A stretch of 64,000 nucleotides of DNA, taken from NCBI GenBank assembly GCA_020002185.1, contig CM034532.1, positions 44,267,326 to 44,331,325 on the forward strand, given 5' to 3'. This document shows positions 29,948-39,356 of the stretch, one piece after another. The notes under the pieces were generated by a model. The model did not search any database. It was not told where the DNA came from and worked only from the letters and a program-made list of their open reading frames with translations. The stretch comes from Paraescarpia echinospica. Lineage: Eukaryota; Annelida; Polychaeta; Sabellida; Siboglinidae. The translations under genes were made by a program, and so were the position numbers. Positions within the stretch are counted from its first letter, which is position 1. The number at the start of each line of letters is the position of its first letter.

Positions 29948-30565
29948 ATGGACACGCGATGGAAACACCCCTTCACCTGTATCGTTGCGGGACCGACGGG
30001 ATGCGGTAAGACCACGTTCGTGATGCGTCTGCTACGTCACGCCACAACGATGATCGATCCACCTCCAGAGAAGATCACGTGGTGTTACGGTGTATGGCAG
30101 AGTGCCTACGTTGACAACGACCTGGTACGATTCGAGGAAGGCTTACCGAGCGGTGCGTTCGACGCATCGACGCGTAACCTCGTGGTCATCGATGATCTGA
30201 TGGCAGAAACGGACGAACGGGTCACGACCTTGTTCACAAAAAAGAGTCATCACCAGAACACGTCCGTACTGTATCTCGTGCAGAACCTGTTTCCGAAGAA
30301 CAAGGAGAGTCGTACGATCAGTCTGAACGCACACTACATGGTGATCTTCAAGAATCCTCGCGATGCGTCACAGATCGGACACTTGGCACGACAGATGTAT
30401 CCGGGTCGCCTGAAGTTTGTACAGGAAGCGTTCCGAGACGCCACGTCACTCCCGTACGGTTATCTCCTCGTCGATCTGAAACAGGGCACGCTCGACGATA
30501 TGCGTCTGCGCACGGGTGTCCTTCCGGACGACAGTGTCCAGTACGTGTACCAACCCAAGGTATAA
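29948..30565 (+). CDS. A32/FtsK-like genome-packaging ATPase
   Basis: 205 codons. Walker A GPTGCGKT at residues 15-22 and Walker B LVVIDDL at 78-84 with its acidic pair, then a sensor-like TSVLYLVQNLF. Size and motif spacing match the packaging ATPases of Polintons and adintoviruses (HerA/FtsK branch), which move DNA into capsids. Starts directly at the stop of the preceding small ORF. Intact. Confidence 0.92.
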   Translation: MDTRWKHPFTCIVAGPTGCGKTTFVMRLLRHATTMIDPPPEKITWCYGVWQSAYVDNDLVRFEEGLPSGAFDASTRNLVVIDDLMAETDERVTTLFTKKSHHQNTSVLYLVQNLFPKNKESRTISLNAHYMVIFKNPRDASQIGHLARQMYPGRLKFVQEAFRDATSLPYGYLLVDLKQGTLDDMRLRTGVLPDDSVQYVYQPKV

Positions 30566-30621
30566 GACGTCCGCGCAGCACCTCGTTCCTTCAGTCGCAG
30601 CATGCTCGTGAAGACAACAGC

Positions 30622-30993
30622 ATGTCCGAACTCGTGAAGAAACACATCCTCTGCATACAGACGCTAAACAGATACAAGAGCACGAAATTGAGACGAGCCA
30701 TCATCAGAAACGCCGACGCCGATCTGTTGTGTGCACTAGCCGAGTGTGCCTACAACATATTGAAGAAGAACTTGCCCTTGACCGACGCGCAGAGACGTGC
30801 TCTGAACGTGTACAAAACAAACCTACGTGCTTTGGCACAGAGAGACGCACCTGCAGCGAGGAGACGTCGCATCTTGCTACGGGGTAACAACCAGGGCGGA
30901 AGAGGACAGACCGGTGGTTTCCTGTCGGCACTGCTGGCACCTTTGGCAGGTGCGGTCTTGCTACCCTTGCTAAAACAGGTGCTACTCAAGTAG
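30622..30993 (+). CDS. Small basic protein with hydrophobic C-terminus (pVI-like position)
   Basis: 123 codons. The helical N-terminal half has many Lys/Arg and Leu. Then comes ARRRRILLRGNNQGG, a Gly-rich hinge, and GGFLSALLAPLAGAVLLP, an amphipathic/hydrophobic tail. This layout recurs in Polinton/adintovirus small virion proteins compared with adenovirus pVI/pX (membrane-active or core). The assignment rests on layout and position. Six bases separate its stop from the next ATG. Confidence 0.65.
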   Translation: MSELVKKHILCIQTLNRYKSTKLRRAIIRNADADLLCALAECAYNILKKNLPLTDAQRRALNVYKTNLRALAQRDAPAARRRRILLRGNNQGGRGQTGGFLSALLAPLAGAVLLPLLKQVLLK

Positions 30994-30999
30994 ACAACG

Positions 31000-31773
31000 A
31001 TGGAACACGTACGGAAGATGGCCTTGGTAGATCCACGACTGTTGGACAGTCTACGCGCACCAGCACCGACGGATACCCTAGGACGCAAAGTACAGGTACT
31101 CGACGACGAGATGAAAGTCATACTCGACAGACAAGATCTCACCGACGGTGACAAGGTCGTCATGTATAATCAAGTGTTGCAACGCTACAACGCGTTGTCC
31201 GATCGACGCACGCGCGAACCGATACGCGTGACAACGGTCAACAAGGACACGTCCCCGGTGGTCACGGCAGCGGCGGTGGTGGCGGGAACTAATACGGATC
31301 CGACCCCACCGGAGGTGGGGGTGGAAGCGGAAGTCATCGACAGTGTTCCCAAACGCCTCCAGGCCAAAGCCAGACGACTGATGGAACGTCTGAAACGAGA
31401 CGTCGCGTGGAATGCGCGCGGAGAGCTCATGAACAAAGGCGTAGCGGTACCCGGAAGTAACGTGGTGGACCTCGTGAACGATTTGTTGCGTCATCGCAAG
31501 ACCATCGGTTCTCCAACGGGGTGGGAGGTGTTTGTGCATCAACTCGGTGACATGAATCTACCCATGGAGTTGGTGGGTAACGAGGCCAGGAGACTGGCTA
31601 TTCGACAGGAACAAAGGAAGCGTACCATAGAAGCGGCGGCCACACGATCGCTCAGTAGAGCGCGTCGAACGCTGCAGTGGACACCCCTCTCGCGGAGACG
31701 ATCTCGAATGAGCCCGTCTACTCTACCTACCCCACCGGCGTCGACTAGTAAGACATGGGAACGTCTCGAATAA
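31000..31773 (+). CDS. Conserved Polinton protein of unknown role
   Basis: 257 codons. The central block reads DSVPKRLQAKARRLMERLK then WNARGELMNKG and NVVDLVNDLLRHRKT, a pattern I recognise from Polinton and adintovirus ORFs near the integrase. The N-terminal part has a coiled-coil-like segment (KVQVLDDEMKVILDRQDLTD). The C-terminus is Arg/Ser/Pro-rich and could bind nucleic acid. No enzyme motif seen. Ends just before the integrase region. Confidence 0.7.
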   Translation: MEHVRKMALVDPRLLDSLRAPAPTDTLGRKVQVLDDEMKVILDRQDLTDGDKVVMYNQVLQRYNALSDRRTREPIRVTTVNKDTSPVVTAAAVVAGTNTDPTPPEVGVEAEVIDSVPKRLQAKARRLMERLKRDVAWNARGELMNKGVAVPGSNVVDLVNDLLRHRKTIGSPTGWEVFVHQLGDMNLPMELVGNEARRLAIRQEQRKRTIEAAATRSLSRARRTLQWTPLSRRRSRMSPSTLPTPPASTSKTWERLE

Positions 31774-31911
31774 AAGAGACGCATCATCTCGATTCACCGA
31801 CATAATGTGTGATCTACGGGACAGTCTAACACGTCTGTTTACCGGTGTTGCTTACAGCGGACTCCCCATCGTGTGCGGGGTTACCATCGATTATATCATA
31901 CGTACGTCATC

Positions 31912-32979
31912 ATGGGGCGCCGTCGTAAACAGCTGGAGGACGTCTACTTCAACCCCGCCAAGGTGGGTAGTTACGGAGGAATCGCGTCTTTGCGACGAAC
32001 CGCCATACCACGCGTACCGAGAAAAATCGTCGAACAATGGCTATCGGAACAGAACGCCTATACACTACATAAACCGGTCAGAGTTCGTTTCAAGCGTCGT
32101 CGCACGATCGTCGGAGGACGGAATCAACAGTGGCAGGCCGATCTCGTTGACGTGTCCAGTCTGAAAAAAGAAAACGACGGTACAACGTTCCTGCTCACGG
32201 TGATCGACGTCTTCTCGAAAGTCGCCCGATGCGTTCCACTGAAGAACAAGTCGGCGACGTCTGTATCGAAGGCACTGAACGGTCTCTTCACCGACATTCA
32301 ACCACTGTCGTTGCAGACCGATAGAGGTCTGGAATTCTATAACCGTAGCGTTCGGGGTGTATTGGACAGATACGGTATCCACCACTTCTCCACCTTCAAC
32401 GCAGAGATCAAGGCGAGCATCGTGGAACGCTTCAATCGCACACTAATGTCACGTATGTGGCGATACCTGACACACAAAGAAGCGTGGCGGTACATCGATA
32501 TCCTTCCGGATCTGGTGCGCACGTACAACGACACACCTCACCGCAGTATCGGGATGTCTCCGTCACAGGTGGATGCGACTAATCAGGAAGAGGTGTGGCA
32601 GCGTCTGTACGGTGGCCATCACGGTAAGGGTGTACCCAAGTACCACGTGGGGGATCGCGTACGTATCAGCAAGGCTAAGAGACGGTTCGATAAAGGTTAC
32701 ACGATAAATTGGACAGAGGAACTATTCACGATACGCGAAGTCCATCCGTCCGATCCACCCGTCTATCGTCTAACGGACGATCTCGGCGAGATACTGGACG
32801 GTACCTTCTACGAACCGGAGATACAGAAGGTGACGGTTCCGGTCGATAAACTGTACCGTGTGGAATCGATAGTACAGCGCCGCAAGGTAGGCAGTCGACG
32901 GGAGGTGTTGGTGAAATGGGTCGGATATCCTTCGAAGTTCAACAGCTGGATCGACGCCAAGGGTCTCGTCGGACTATAA
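31912..32979 (+). CDS. Retroviral-type (rve) integrase with C-terminal chromodomain
   Basis: 355 codons from the ATG at 31912; the frame also opens 13 codons earlier but only at a GTG. D,D,E residues sit in WQADLVDV, LQTDRGLEFYN and IKASIVERFNR. The C-terminal DKLYRVESIVQRRK ... VLVKWVGYP ... NSWI is a chromodomain, as in chromoviral and Polinton integrases that read histone marks. It inserts the linear element, normally with 6-bp target duplications. Intact. Confidence 0.93.
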   Translation: MGRRRKQLEDVYFNPAKVGSYGGIASLRRTAIPRVPRKIVEQWLSEQNAYTLHKPVRVRFKRRRTIVGGRNQQWQADLVDVSSLKKENDGTTFLLTVIDVFSKVARCVPLKNKSATSVSKALNGLFTDIQPLSLQTDRGLEFYNRSVRGVLDRYGIHHFSTFNAEIKASIVERFNRTLMSRMWRYLTHKEAWRYIDILPDLVRTYNDTPHRSIGMSPSQVDATNQEEVWQRLYGGHHGKGVPKYHVGDRVRISKAKRRFDKGYTINWTEELFTIREVHPSDPPVYRLTDDLGEILDGTFYEPEIQKVTVPVDKLYRVESIVQRRKVGSRREVLVKWVGYPSKFNSWIDAKGLVGL

Positions 32980-33019
32980 AGACTAATTGTGCGTCCGTTA
33001 CGATGTCAGTCGTCCACGT

Positions 33020-33346
33020 ATGACAGACGAGACAACATCACGCATCACCGTTAGTGACGAAGAAGAAGAAGAAGAAGAAGAAGAAGAAGACGACGTCGAC
33101 ACTCTACCGCCACCACCACTAAAGAAAGAGAGGACTCCGTGGCACATATTCGGTACCGCGTGTCCCAAAGAGGAGATCGTCTTTCTGTGTCAGGTCGTCG
33201 TCTTGTACACGGTCATCTTGGTCAGCATCTACAACCTGACGTTTGGCCACCACGATCCGACTCTGTGGACGGCCCTGTTGAGCAGTTCGTTGGGTTACCT
33301 GCTACCCAGTCCGACGTTGAAACAACAACAACATGGAACCGAGTGA
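33020..33346 (+). CDS. Acidic single-span membrane protein of the Polinton
   Basis: 108 codons from the ATG at 33020 (an in-frame start at 32987 is also possible). A run of about ten Glu then Asp, then PPPPLKKERTPWHIFG, then VFLCQVVVLYTVILVSIYNL, a clear membrane span, and LWTALLSSSLGYLLPSP. The last blocks are a recurrent pattern in Polinton/adintovirus genomes just before the penton gene. Its last codons overlap the penton start by 14 nt. Function unknown, possibly a virion or exit membrane protein. Confidence 0.8.
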   Translation: MTDETTSRITVSDEEEEEEEEEEDDVDTLPPPPLKKERTPWHIFGTACPKEEIVFLCQVVVLYTVILVSIYNLTFGHHDPTLWTALLSSSLGYLLPSPTLKQQQHGTE

Positions 33347-34139
33347 TTTCTATCTCACGTTGCCCAGCAATGCTTCCATGCACACGCACCCCGCCAACAC
33401 GCTGACCCACTACATCACGACGCTACCGAAACGTATCCTACTACGGGGACAATGGGAATGCGGTCTGGTGGAGGTACAGTATCCACACAGTTGGTACAAC
33501 ATCGTAGACGATGACGCGGGGTTCGCTGTGACACTACCGATAGACGAAGAGCACCCACGGTCCCTGCACACGAAGACTGTCCGAATCGGAACCGGATACT
33601 ATAAAGATCCGTGGTCACTGATCCTCTCCATTAACGCCTCTCTACGTCGTGTGGTGGGAGAGGGACGAGTGAAACTGAGCTACAACATCATTACGCATAA
33701 GGTATCGGTGCACATGGCACCGAATACCGTCTTCCGTGCTGCTATACTGACTGCCGTTCTCGGCTTTCGTACCACTACGCTGGACTATCTCCCGAAGGAT
33801 CCCAATGCACCCGAGTTCAAGGTATTGATCACGGAAGGCAACACCGTGATCACCATGGAACGAGGGCTCGACTCACTCTACATCTATACGGATGTCGTGG
33901 AACCACGAGTTGTTGGTGACAGTCTCGTGCCGCTGCTGCGCATCATCCCAGTGAGCGGTCGCCATGGCGACATCGTATCGAAGACCTTCGATAAGATTCA
34001 CTACGTACCCGTGCTCTACAAAGAATTTGGCACGATCGAGATAGATATAAGAGACGACACCGGAAATCGCGTGCCATTCGAGGTTGGTAAGGTGACGGTG
34101 ACACTTCATTTCCAACGGCAACGGACGGCACTGTTCTAG
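33333..34139 (+). CDS. Penton-type minor capsid protein
   Basis: 268 codons. The N-terminal FYLTLPSNAS, then LPKRILLRGQWECGLVEVQYPHSW, is the signature of Polinton minor capsid (single jelly-roll, vertex) proteins. It is followed by beta-rich sequence to TVTLHFQRQR. Located between the acidic membrane protein and the core protein as usual. Intact. Confidence 0.9.
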   Translation: MEPSDFYLTLPSNASMHTHPANTLTHYITTLPKRILLRGQWECGLVEVQYPHSWYNIVDDDAGFAVTLPIDEEHPRSLHTKTVRIGTGYYKDPWSLILSINASLRRVVGEGRVKLSYNIITHKVSVHMAPNTVFRAAILTAVLGFRTTTLDYLPKDPNAPEFKVLITEGNTVITMERGLDSLYIYTDVVEPRVVGDSLVPLLRIIPVSGRHGDIVSKTFDKIHYVPVLYKEFGTIEIDIRDDTGNRVPFEVGKVTVTLHFQRQRTALF

Positions 34140-34159
34140 AGAGAGAGAGAGAGAGAAAG

Positions 34160-34579
34160 ATGAATTACACCGACTACTACGATCGTCAAGCGGGAGGTGC
34201 GATTCCTTATTTCGTGGGTGCCCGACACCAACGGGGACACGGTCTGGGAAGTCTATTCGGAAGTCTACTGCGTAGCGTCATGCCACTCGTCAAGAGAGGA
34301 GCCGTGGCGTTGGGAAAGAGAGCTCTGTCGACCGGCGCACACATAGCCGACGACGTCCTGTCGGGACAGAACATCAGAACGGCCGCCAAACGTCGCGTCA
34401 CCACTGCCGGTAGAGATATGATGAGTGATCTCTTGACCCCTGGCGTGCGACCCCGTAAGCGTATAAGACGCACACACCCTGCGAAACGAGTCAGTACACC
34501 AGCGAGACGTCGGAGGAAACAGCAGAAACCGAAGGTACGTCGTGAACCCGATATATTCGACGATGGCGTTCGTTCATAA
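34160..34579 (+). CDS. Basic virion core protein (pX/pVII-like)
   Basis: 139 codons. Gly-rich start (RQAGGAIPYFVG), then RGHGLGSLFGSLLRSVMPLV, ALGKRALSTG, and a C-terminal half crowded with Arg/Lys (RPRKRIRRTHPAKR, ARRRRKQQKPKVRR). This composition and order are typical of Polinton proteins compared with adenoviral DNA-binding core proteins. Preceded by a short GA run and overlapping the capsid gene start by 17 nt. Confidence 0.8.
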   Translation: MNYTDYYDRQAGGAIPYFVGARHQRGHGLGSLFGSLLRSVMPLVKRGAVALGKRALSTGAHIADDVLSGQNIRTAAKRRVTTAGRDMMSDLLTPGVRPRKRIRRTHPAKRVSTPARRRRKQQKPKVRREPDIFDDGVRS

Positions 34580-35882
34580 ACTATCGTGTGAGGGACTCAA
34601 GAGCGAACTCGATCTCTTCACCGTACCTCTGACTCAGACCGCCATCATCGACAGTCACACGGTCCATCACCAGCCGGTGTCCTCGCTCGACTCAGGTGGA
34701 CCGATCGAATTCGTCGTACCCGGTTCGGGAGACGATTACTTGGATCTCGCCGACACGAAACTACACGTTCGGGCGAAGGTGACGCGTGCCGACGGAAGTG
34801 ATCTCGACCCCGCCGACCCCGTCGCTCCCGTGAATAACTGGCTCCATTCGCTGTTCGGACAGGTCGATTTCTACCTGAACGGAACGCTCGTGACTCCTTC
34901 GACCAACACGTATCCGTACCGTGCCTACATAGAGACACTGCTCAGTTACGGTGACGATGCCAAGGAGACGCAACTGACGAGTCAGATGTGGTACAAGGAC
35001 ACGGCCGGTCGTATGGACGCCGTCGTCATTGATGGTGCCGATCCGACAGCCAACGCGGGGTTCGTTGCCAGACGCCACATGATCGCCCAGAGTCGTGTGG
35101 TCGACATGATAGGTCGTGTCCACGTCGACCTCTTGCTTCAGGATAAACTCCTCATCAACGGTGTCGAACTCAAGATGCGTTTCGTACGCAGCAAGGATGC
35201 GTTCGCACTCATTGCTGGTGGAGCCAACCCCACCTACAAGATACAGATCGTCAACGCTACACTGTTCGTCAAGAAAGTCACCCTGAATCCGAGTGTGCAG
35301 ATGGCACACATCAAAGCCCTCGAAAAGGCCACCGCCAAGTATCCGCTGCGACCTGTCGAATGCAAGGTCTACTCTATTCCCACAGGTACCCATTCGTACA
35401 CGCGCGAGAACCTCTTTCTTGGTACTATTCCGAAACGTCTTGTGATATGCTGCATCGATAACGACGCCTACAACGGATGCTACGCCAAAAATCCCTTTCA
35501 CGCTAAAAACAACCACATCAACTTCTTCGCCGTGTACGTCGACGGACGACAGATACCCGCCAAACCTTTCCAGCCCGACTTCGACAACAACCTCTTTGTC
35601 AGATGCTACCATAACCTGTTCACCTCGACGGGTAAGGCGTGGCAGGACGAAGGGAACGGCTTGACTCGCTACGACTTCCGACACGGCTACACCTTCTTCG
35701 GCGTGGACCTCACCCCTGATGCGTGCGACGACTGCTGCTTCCATCTGGTACAAAAGGGCAACTTGCGCGTCGAGATTCATTTCCGCGACGCACTGACAAC
35801 CACTGTGAACGTCGTCGCCTACGCCGAGTTCGAGAAGGTGCTGGAGATCGACAGGAATCGTAACGTCATCTACGACAACTGA
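34563..35882 (+). CDS. Double jelly-roll major capsid protein
   Basis: 439 codons. The ATG at 34563 is preferred over 34542 because MAFVHKLSCEG fits family N-termini. GGPIEFVVPGSGDDYLDLAD, then VNNWLHSLFGQVDFYLNG and YPYRAYIETLLSYG, are hallmark blocks of Polinton/adintovirus hexon-like capsid proteins. The C-terminal half includes HGYTFFGVDLTPD and FRDALTTTVNVV. It forms the capsomer trimers. Intact; its TGA shares one base with the protease ATG. Confidence 0.93.
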   Translation: MAFVHKLSCEGLKSELDLFTVPLTQTAIIDSHTVHHQPVSSLDSGGPIEFVVPGSGDDYLDLADTKLHVRAKVTRADGSDLDPADPVAPVNNWLHSLFGQVDFYLNGTLVTPSTNTYPYRAYIETLLSYGDDAKETQLTSQMWYKDTAGRMDAVVIDGADPTANAGFVARRHMIAQSRVVDMIGRVHVDLLLQDKLLINGVELKMRFVRSKDAFALIAGGANPTYKIQIVNATLFVKKVTLNPSVQMAHIKALEKATAKYPLRPVECKVYSIPTGTHSYTRENLFLGTIPKRLVICCIDNDAYNGCYAKNPFHAKNNHINFFAVYVDGRQIPAKPFQPDFDNNLFVRCYHNLFTSTGKAWQDEGNGLTRYDFRHGYTFFGVDLTPDACDDCCFHLVQKGNLRVEIHFRDALTTTVNVVAYAEFEKVLEIDRNRNVIYDN

Positions 35883-36334
35883 TGGAAACCATGCAGCTCG
35901 TCCGTCTACTCACCCGCGATACGCACGCCCGTGTCGTCATGCGCGGGATCGTACCCAAAGACGTACTCCTCGAACTCCAGATAGACGCTTACCCCGTCGC
36001 CTTCGTGTGTAACACGCATGACACGGGTAAACCCGGAGAACATTGGATAGCTATCTACGTAGATACCAACGGTTGCGGTGAATACTTCTGCTCTTACGGC
36101 TTGCCGCCACGACACGTCGAGTTTCGACGTTTCTTGAATAAACATTGTGTAACGTGGACTCATAATACTAAGAGACTGCAGAGTCCCGTGTCTAACGTTT
36201 GTGGACGATACTGTGTTGCTTATCTCATGTTTCGATGTCGTGGACTTGTCATGAAGGATTTCGTAAAAGGTTTCGGCACTGATCTGGTAGCAAACGATTG
36301 CCGCGTATTCGATTGGCTTAAACAACTGCAATAA
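35882..36334 (+). CDS. Adenain-like cysteine protease
   Basis: 150 codons. GEHWIAIYVD holds the catalytic His and the nearby Asp, and SNVCGRYCVAYL holds the Cys region. The FKKPL-like ending is replaced by RVFDWLKQLQ. C5/Ulp1-fold proteases of this kind mature the virion proteins in adenoviruses and Polintons. Starts at the TGATG overlap with the capsid gene. Intact. Confidence 0.9.
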   Translation: METMQLVRLLTRDTHARVVMRGIVPKDVLLELQIDAYPVAFVCNTHDTGKPGEHWIAIYVDTNGCGEYFCSYGLPPRHVEFRRFLNKHCVTWTHNTKRLQSPVSNVCGRYCVAYLMFRCRGLVMKDFVKGFGTDLVANDCRVFDWLKQLQ

Positions 36335-36379
36335 CCGTGTTTCATTAACGAACAGATATCATCATCATCGTCATTAACG

Positions 36380-36560
36380 ATTCGAGCCTATGGAGCGGTG
36401 GTCATACACCCGTAAGCTCACGACCTCTGACGCGGTGTTCACTCACCCGTAAGTCGTACCATCATCGTCATCCCACGAGCCACTGGCGTGGTCGTATTGA
36501 CCCCTAAGCTCACGACCTCTGTCGTGGTGTTCACTCACCCACAAGTACTTCGCTTAATAA
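36380..36560 (+). repeat. Two-copy 3' repeat with hairpin and polyadenylation signal after the protease
   Basis: Two units of about 95 bp share TAAGCTCACGACCTCTG and GGTGTTCACTCACCC. In unit 2, CACGAC-CTCT-GTCGTG (36511-36526) is a perfect 6-bp hairpin. AATAAA follows at 36555-36560, with another at about 36597 inside the terminal repeat. Confidence 0.7.
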
Positions 36561-36582
36561 AACACGGTTTCATATTATATGC

Positions 36583-36997
36583 TTGTATCATTCGTCAATA
36601 AAATACGTGTGCACTCGTATACTCTTGTGTTTCGTTAGTTCTTTCATACACGCACATTCATACACACCCCTCACATACACGTGCATTCATACACAACTAA
36701 TACCTCTCTACACTCCTCGTTATCATTAACAACCTAATCAACTTTCAAACTGTGAGTTTTAATAGTTATTCCCTTAGTACTAATTCTTCATACGTACATA
36801 CATCACATGTTTTAAAGTCCGAGTCGCTAGATGGCACTACGGGTGCTTAGGTACACTTATTTCCGCTAGGTGGCGCAGGTCACGTGACTACTCACGCAGG
36901 TCACGTGACTACTCATGCTCAGGGGGAGGCTTTCGAAACCTCCCTAATATCGCTTAAACTCCTCAGAATACCGGTCCAAAATCGCGAGCATACTACT
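36583..36997 (-). repeat. Polinton right terminal inverted repeat
   Basis: Reverse complement of the left end; ends ...CATACTACT at 36997. Here a CAGGTCACGTGACTACTCA unit is tandemly doubled (about 36876-36914), whereas the left end duplicates a different unit. The two ends have therefore diverged since they were last homogenised. Confidence 0.9.
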
Positions 36998-37225
36998 GAC
37001 GGGGATTTGTTGTCGCTGCATTAATGTAAAGTGAGTAATGTCCGCGTCTTGTCCAGACCATTAGTTGAGATGTCTTGATATGTGTTGACTGGTGATTAAC
37101 GTCTGTGTCGCTTTAGTAATAAAGGGTGTGAAAGAACTAGCTACATAATACACTATATTCACGCAAGGTCAGGGTGACACGTAAATTACACCAGGGGGCT
37201 GGTACAAGGTGGTATCGTTTCAGCA
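36998..37225 (-). repeat. Copy C of the 0.8 kb repeat family (inverted, partial)
   Basis: Its reverse complement reads CGAGCATGCTGAAACGATAC and CACCTTGTACCAGCC, then CTTGCGTGAATATA and CACACCC, matching copies A and B at lower identity. It forms the outer end of the palindrome (mirror at 51008-51235). Confidence 0.75.
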
Positions 37226-37346
37226 TGCTCGTCGTAAACACACACTGTTGCACCCACACACTCATCACTCGGGTGAATAAGCAAACATTAACAATAGCAC
37301 ACACGAATACACATACATTGTCACAGACTGTATTGATACATACATG

Positions 37347-37500
<154 letters not shown>

Positions 37501-37672
37501 CATGCACGCACACACGCGCACATCGCGCACATCGCACATACTGTGCATACTGCAAACACACCGCACACACATGCTACGCACGCATGCATGCTTTAGCTAG
37601 TTCGATTACTGTTAGATTATAGTGACGCCTTTGCATCTGTACTTGCATTCACTCAAAAATGCACACACAAAT

Positions 37673-38480
37673 ATTTTATCGAGCATGTTGAAACGATATC
37701 ACCCTGTACCAGCCACTTAATGTAATTGATATATTGCTCTGACCTTGCGTAAATATATGGGGCTATTTTACTAAGGAATACGAACTTGTTTCACACCCAC
37801 TGTGATTGGAGCGACATTGACGTTCATCACCAGTCATTACACATCAAAACATCTCAACTAGTAGTCTACACAAGACGTGGACATTACTTATTTCACGTAT
37901 ATCAGGGTTCCGTAAACGGCTTAGGTGCGGGCCAAATGTTGTCCAGTTTTTTTATCTCTCTGCGGGTCAAAGCTTTTAATTAGAAAAAAGTATGTTTTAT
38001 GCTACCCTGAACCACATTGAAACAACAAATTTAAATGACACGATTTAAACGTTATATAAGACAGCATCTAAATGGTGACGCTGCATATTCTTCTACAAAC
38101 CAGTCCTGCTACTGCTTGTAGACAGCAGAGAGATCGTAAGTCGCAAAACGACTTTCAAACGATGTCGATGGTGTTGATATCGGTCGTCGTTGGTAATTCC
38201 GATATCGCTCAATCAAATGCTGCCGAAAAGTTCCAATTATTTTTGCGCGTCTCGCGCAATGTTAAAAATCGGCACTTTTATTACTTATAAAAACACGATA
38301 TTGTCACACACACATTCTTCTGTCAGACTTTACACTGTCGTGATCTCAGAGATTCTCCTTCAAAGTAGTTTTGTCGTCTCCAAATGATTGCGAGAACTTC
38401 GGCAACGTCAGGCTGAGCGGTAAATGAACTAGCAATGAAGCAGAGAAGTCGGTAAATCAACTACTGAAGGTGGTCTGTCC
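37673..38480 (+). repeat. Copy A of the 0.8 kb direct repeat (left arm)
   Basis: Begins CGAGCATGTTGAAACGATAT and includes GTGGTGACGCTGCATATTC-like sequence and TCGATGGTGTTGATATCGG. Paired with copy B at 38500-39265. Mirror copy at about 46819-47626. Confidence 0.85.
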
Positions 38481-38499
38481 AGCACATTGACAAATGTAA

Positions 38500-39265
38500 T
38501 GAGTATGTTGATACGATACCACCTTGTACCAGCCACATGGTGTAATGTATGTATCACTCTGATCTTGCGTGAATATATGGGGCTATTTTACTAAGGAGTA
38601 CGAACTGGTTTCACACCCACTGTGATTGGAGCGACACGAACGTTCATCAGCAGTCATTACGAATCAAGACATTTCAACTAGTGGTCTACACAAGACGTGG
38701 ACATTACTTACTTCAGGTAGATCAGGGTTCCGTAAACGTTTTTAGGTGCGGGCCAAATGTTGTCCAGTTATCTATCTGCGGGTTAAAGCTTTTAATTAGA
38801 TAAAATATAAAATACCTTAGCAAAGAATATGTTTTATGCTACGCAGAACCACATTTAAACAACAAATTATTTAAATGACACGATTTAAACGTTATGTAAG
38901 TCAGCGTCTAAAGAATGGTGACGCTGCATATTCTTCTACAAACCAGTCCTGCTATTGCTTGGAGACAGCAGAGAGATCGTAAGTCGCAAAACGGCTTTCA
39001 AACGATGTCGATGGTGTTGATATCGGTCGTCGTTGGTAATTCCGATATCGCTCAATCAAATGCTACCGAAAAGTTCCAATTATTTTTCTGTCAGACTTTA
39101 CACTGTCGTAATATCAGAGATTCTCCTTCAAAGCAGTTTTGTTGTCTCCAAATAATTGCGAGAACTTCGGCAATGTCTGGCTGAGCGGTAAATGAACTTA
39201 TAAAAAAGCAGAGAAATCGGTAAATCAACTACTGACGGTGGTCTGTCCAGCACACTGACAAACAC
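38500..39265 (+). repeat. Copy B of the 0.8 kb direct repeat (left arm)
   Basis: Closely matches copy A but lacks a stretch around the GCGCGTCTCGCGCAATG hairpin-like segment present in A (about 38247). Mirror copy at about 46034-46797. Confidence 0.85.
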
Positions 39266-39356
39266 AGGATTGGCATTGTTGATACGAGCATTGTCTTCAC
39301 CGTACAATTATCCAGTGAACTTGAAATGTAAAAGTTGTTGTTCCCGGCATGAATTT

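Larger units (their letters stand above)
20154..36997. mobile_element. Complete Polinton/Maverick (adintovirus-like) element, 16.8 kb
   Basis: Both ends start AGTAGTATG on the inward strand and are followed by inverted repeats of roughly 0.42-0.48 kb. Between them lie PolB, packaging ATPase, rve integrase, minor and major capsid, core and adenain-like protease genes, i.e. every hallmark of the group. Nearly all ORFs are intact. Genes from 22 kb to 36.3 kb run rightward, and one spliced gene next to the left end runs leftward. Coding DNA at 25-36 kb is visibly more GC-rich than the surroundings. No clean 6-bp target duplication is seen; only GAC flanks both ends. Confidence 0.95.

Noticed and set aside
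31805..32164. 119-codon ORF overlapping the integrase start
   Set aside because: The first 35 codons are hydrophobic, but the rest is the shifted integrase sequence; no separate support, though a short leader peptide or spliced leader exon cannot be excluded.
34761..35780. Long minus-strand ORF (339 codons) opposite the capsid gene
   Set aside because: It is the shadow of a GC-rich, strongly coding plus-strand gene; no domain recognised.
20148..37003. 6-bp target-site duplication of the Polinton
   Set aside because: Flanks are TGTGAC and GACGGG; only GAC is shared, which could be chance.
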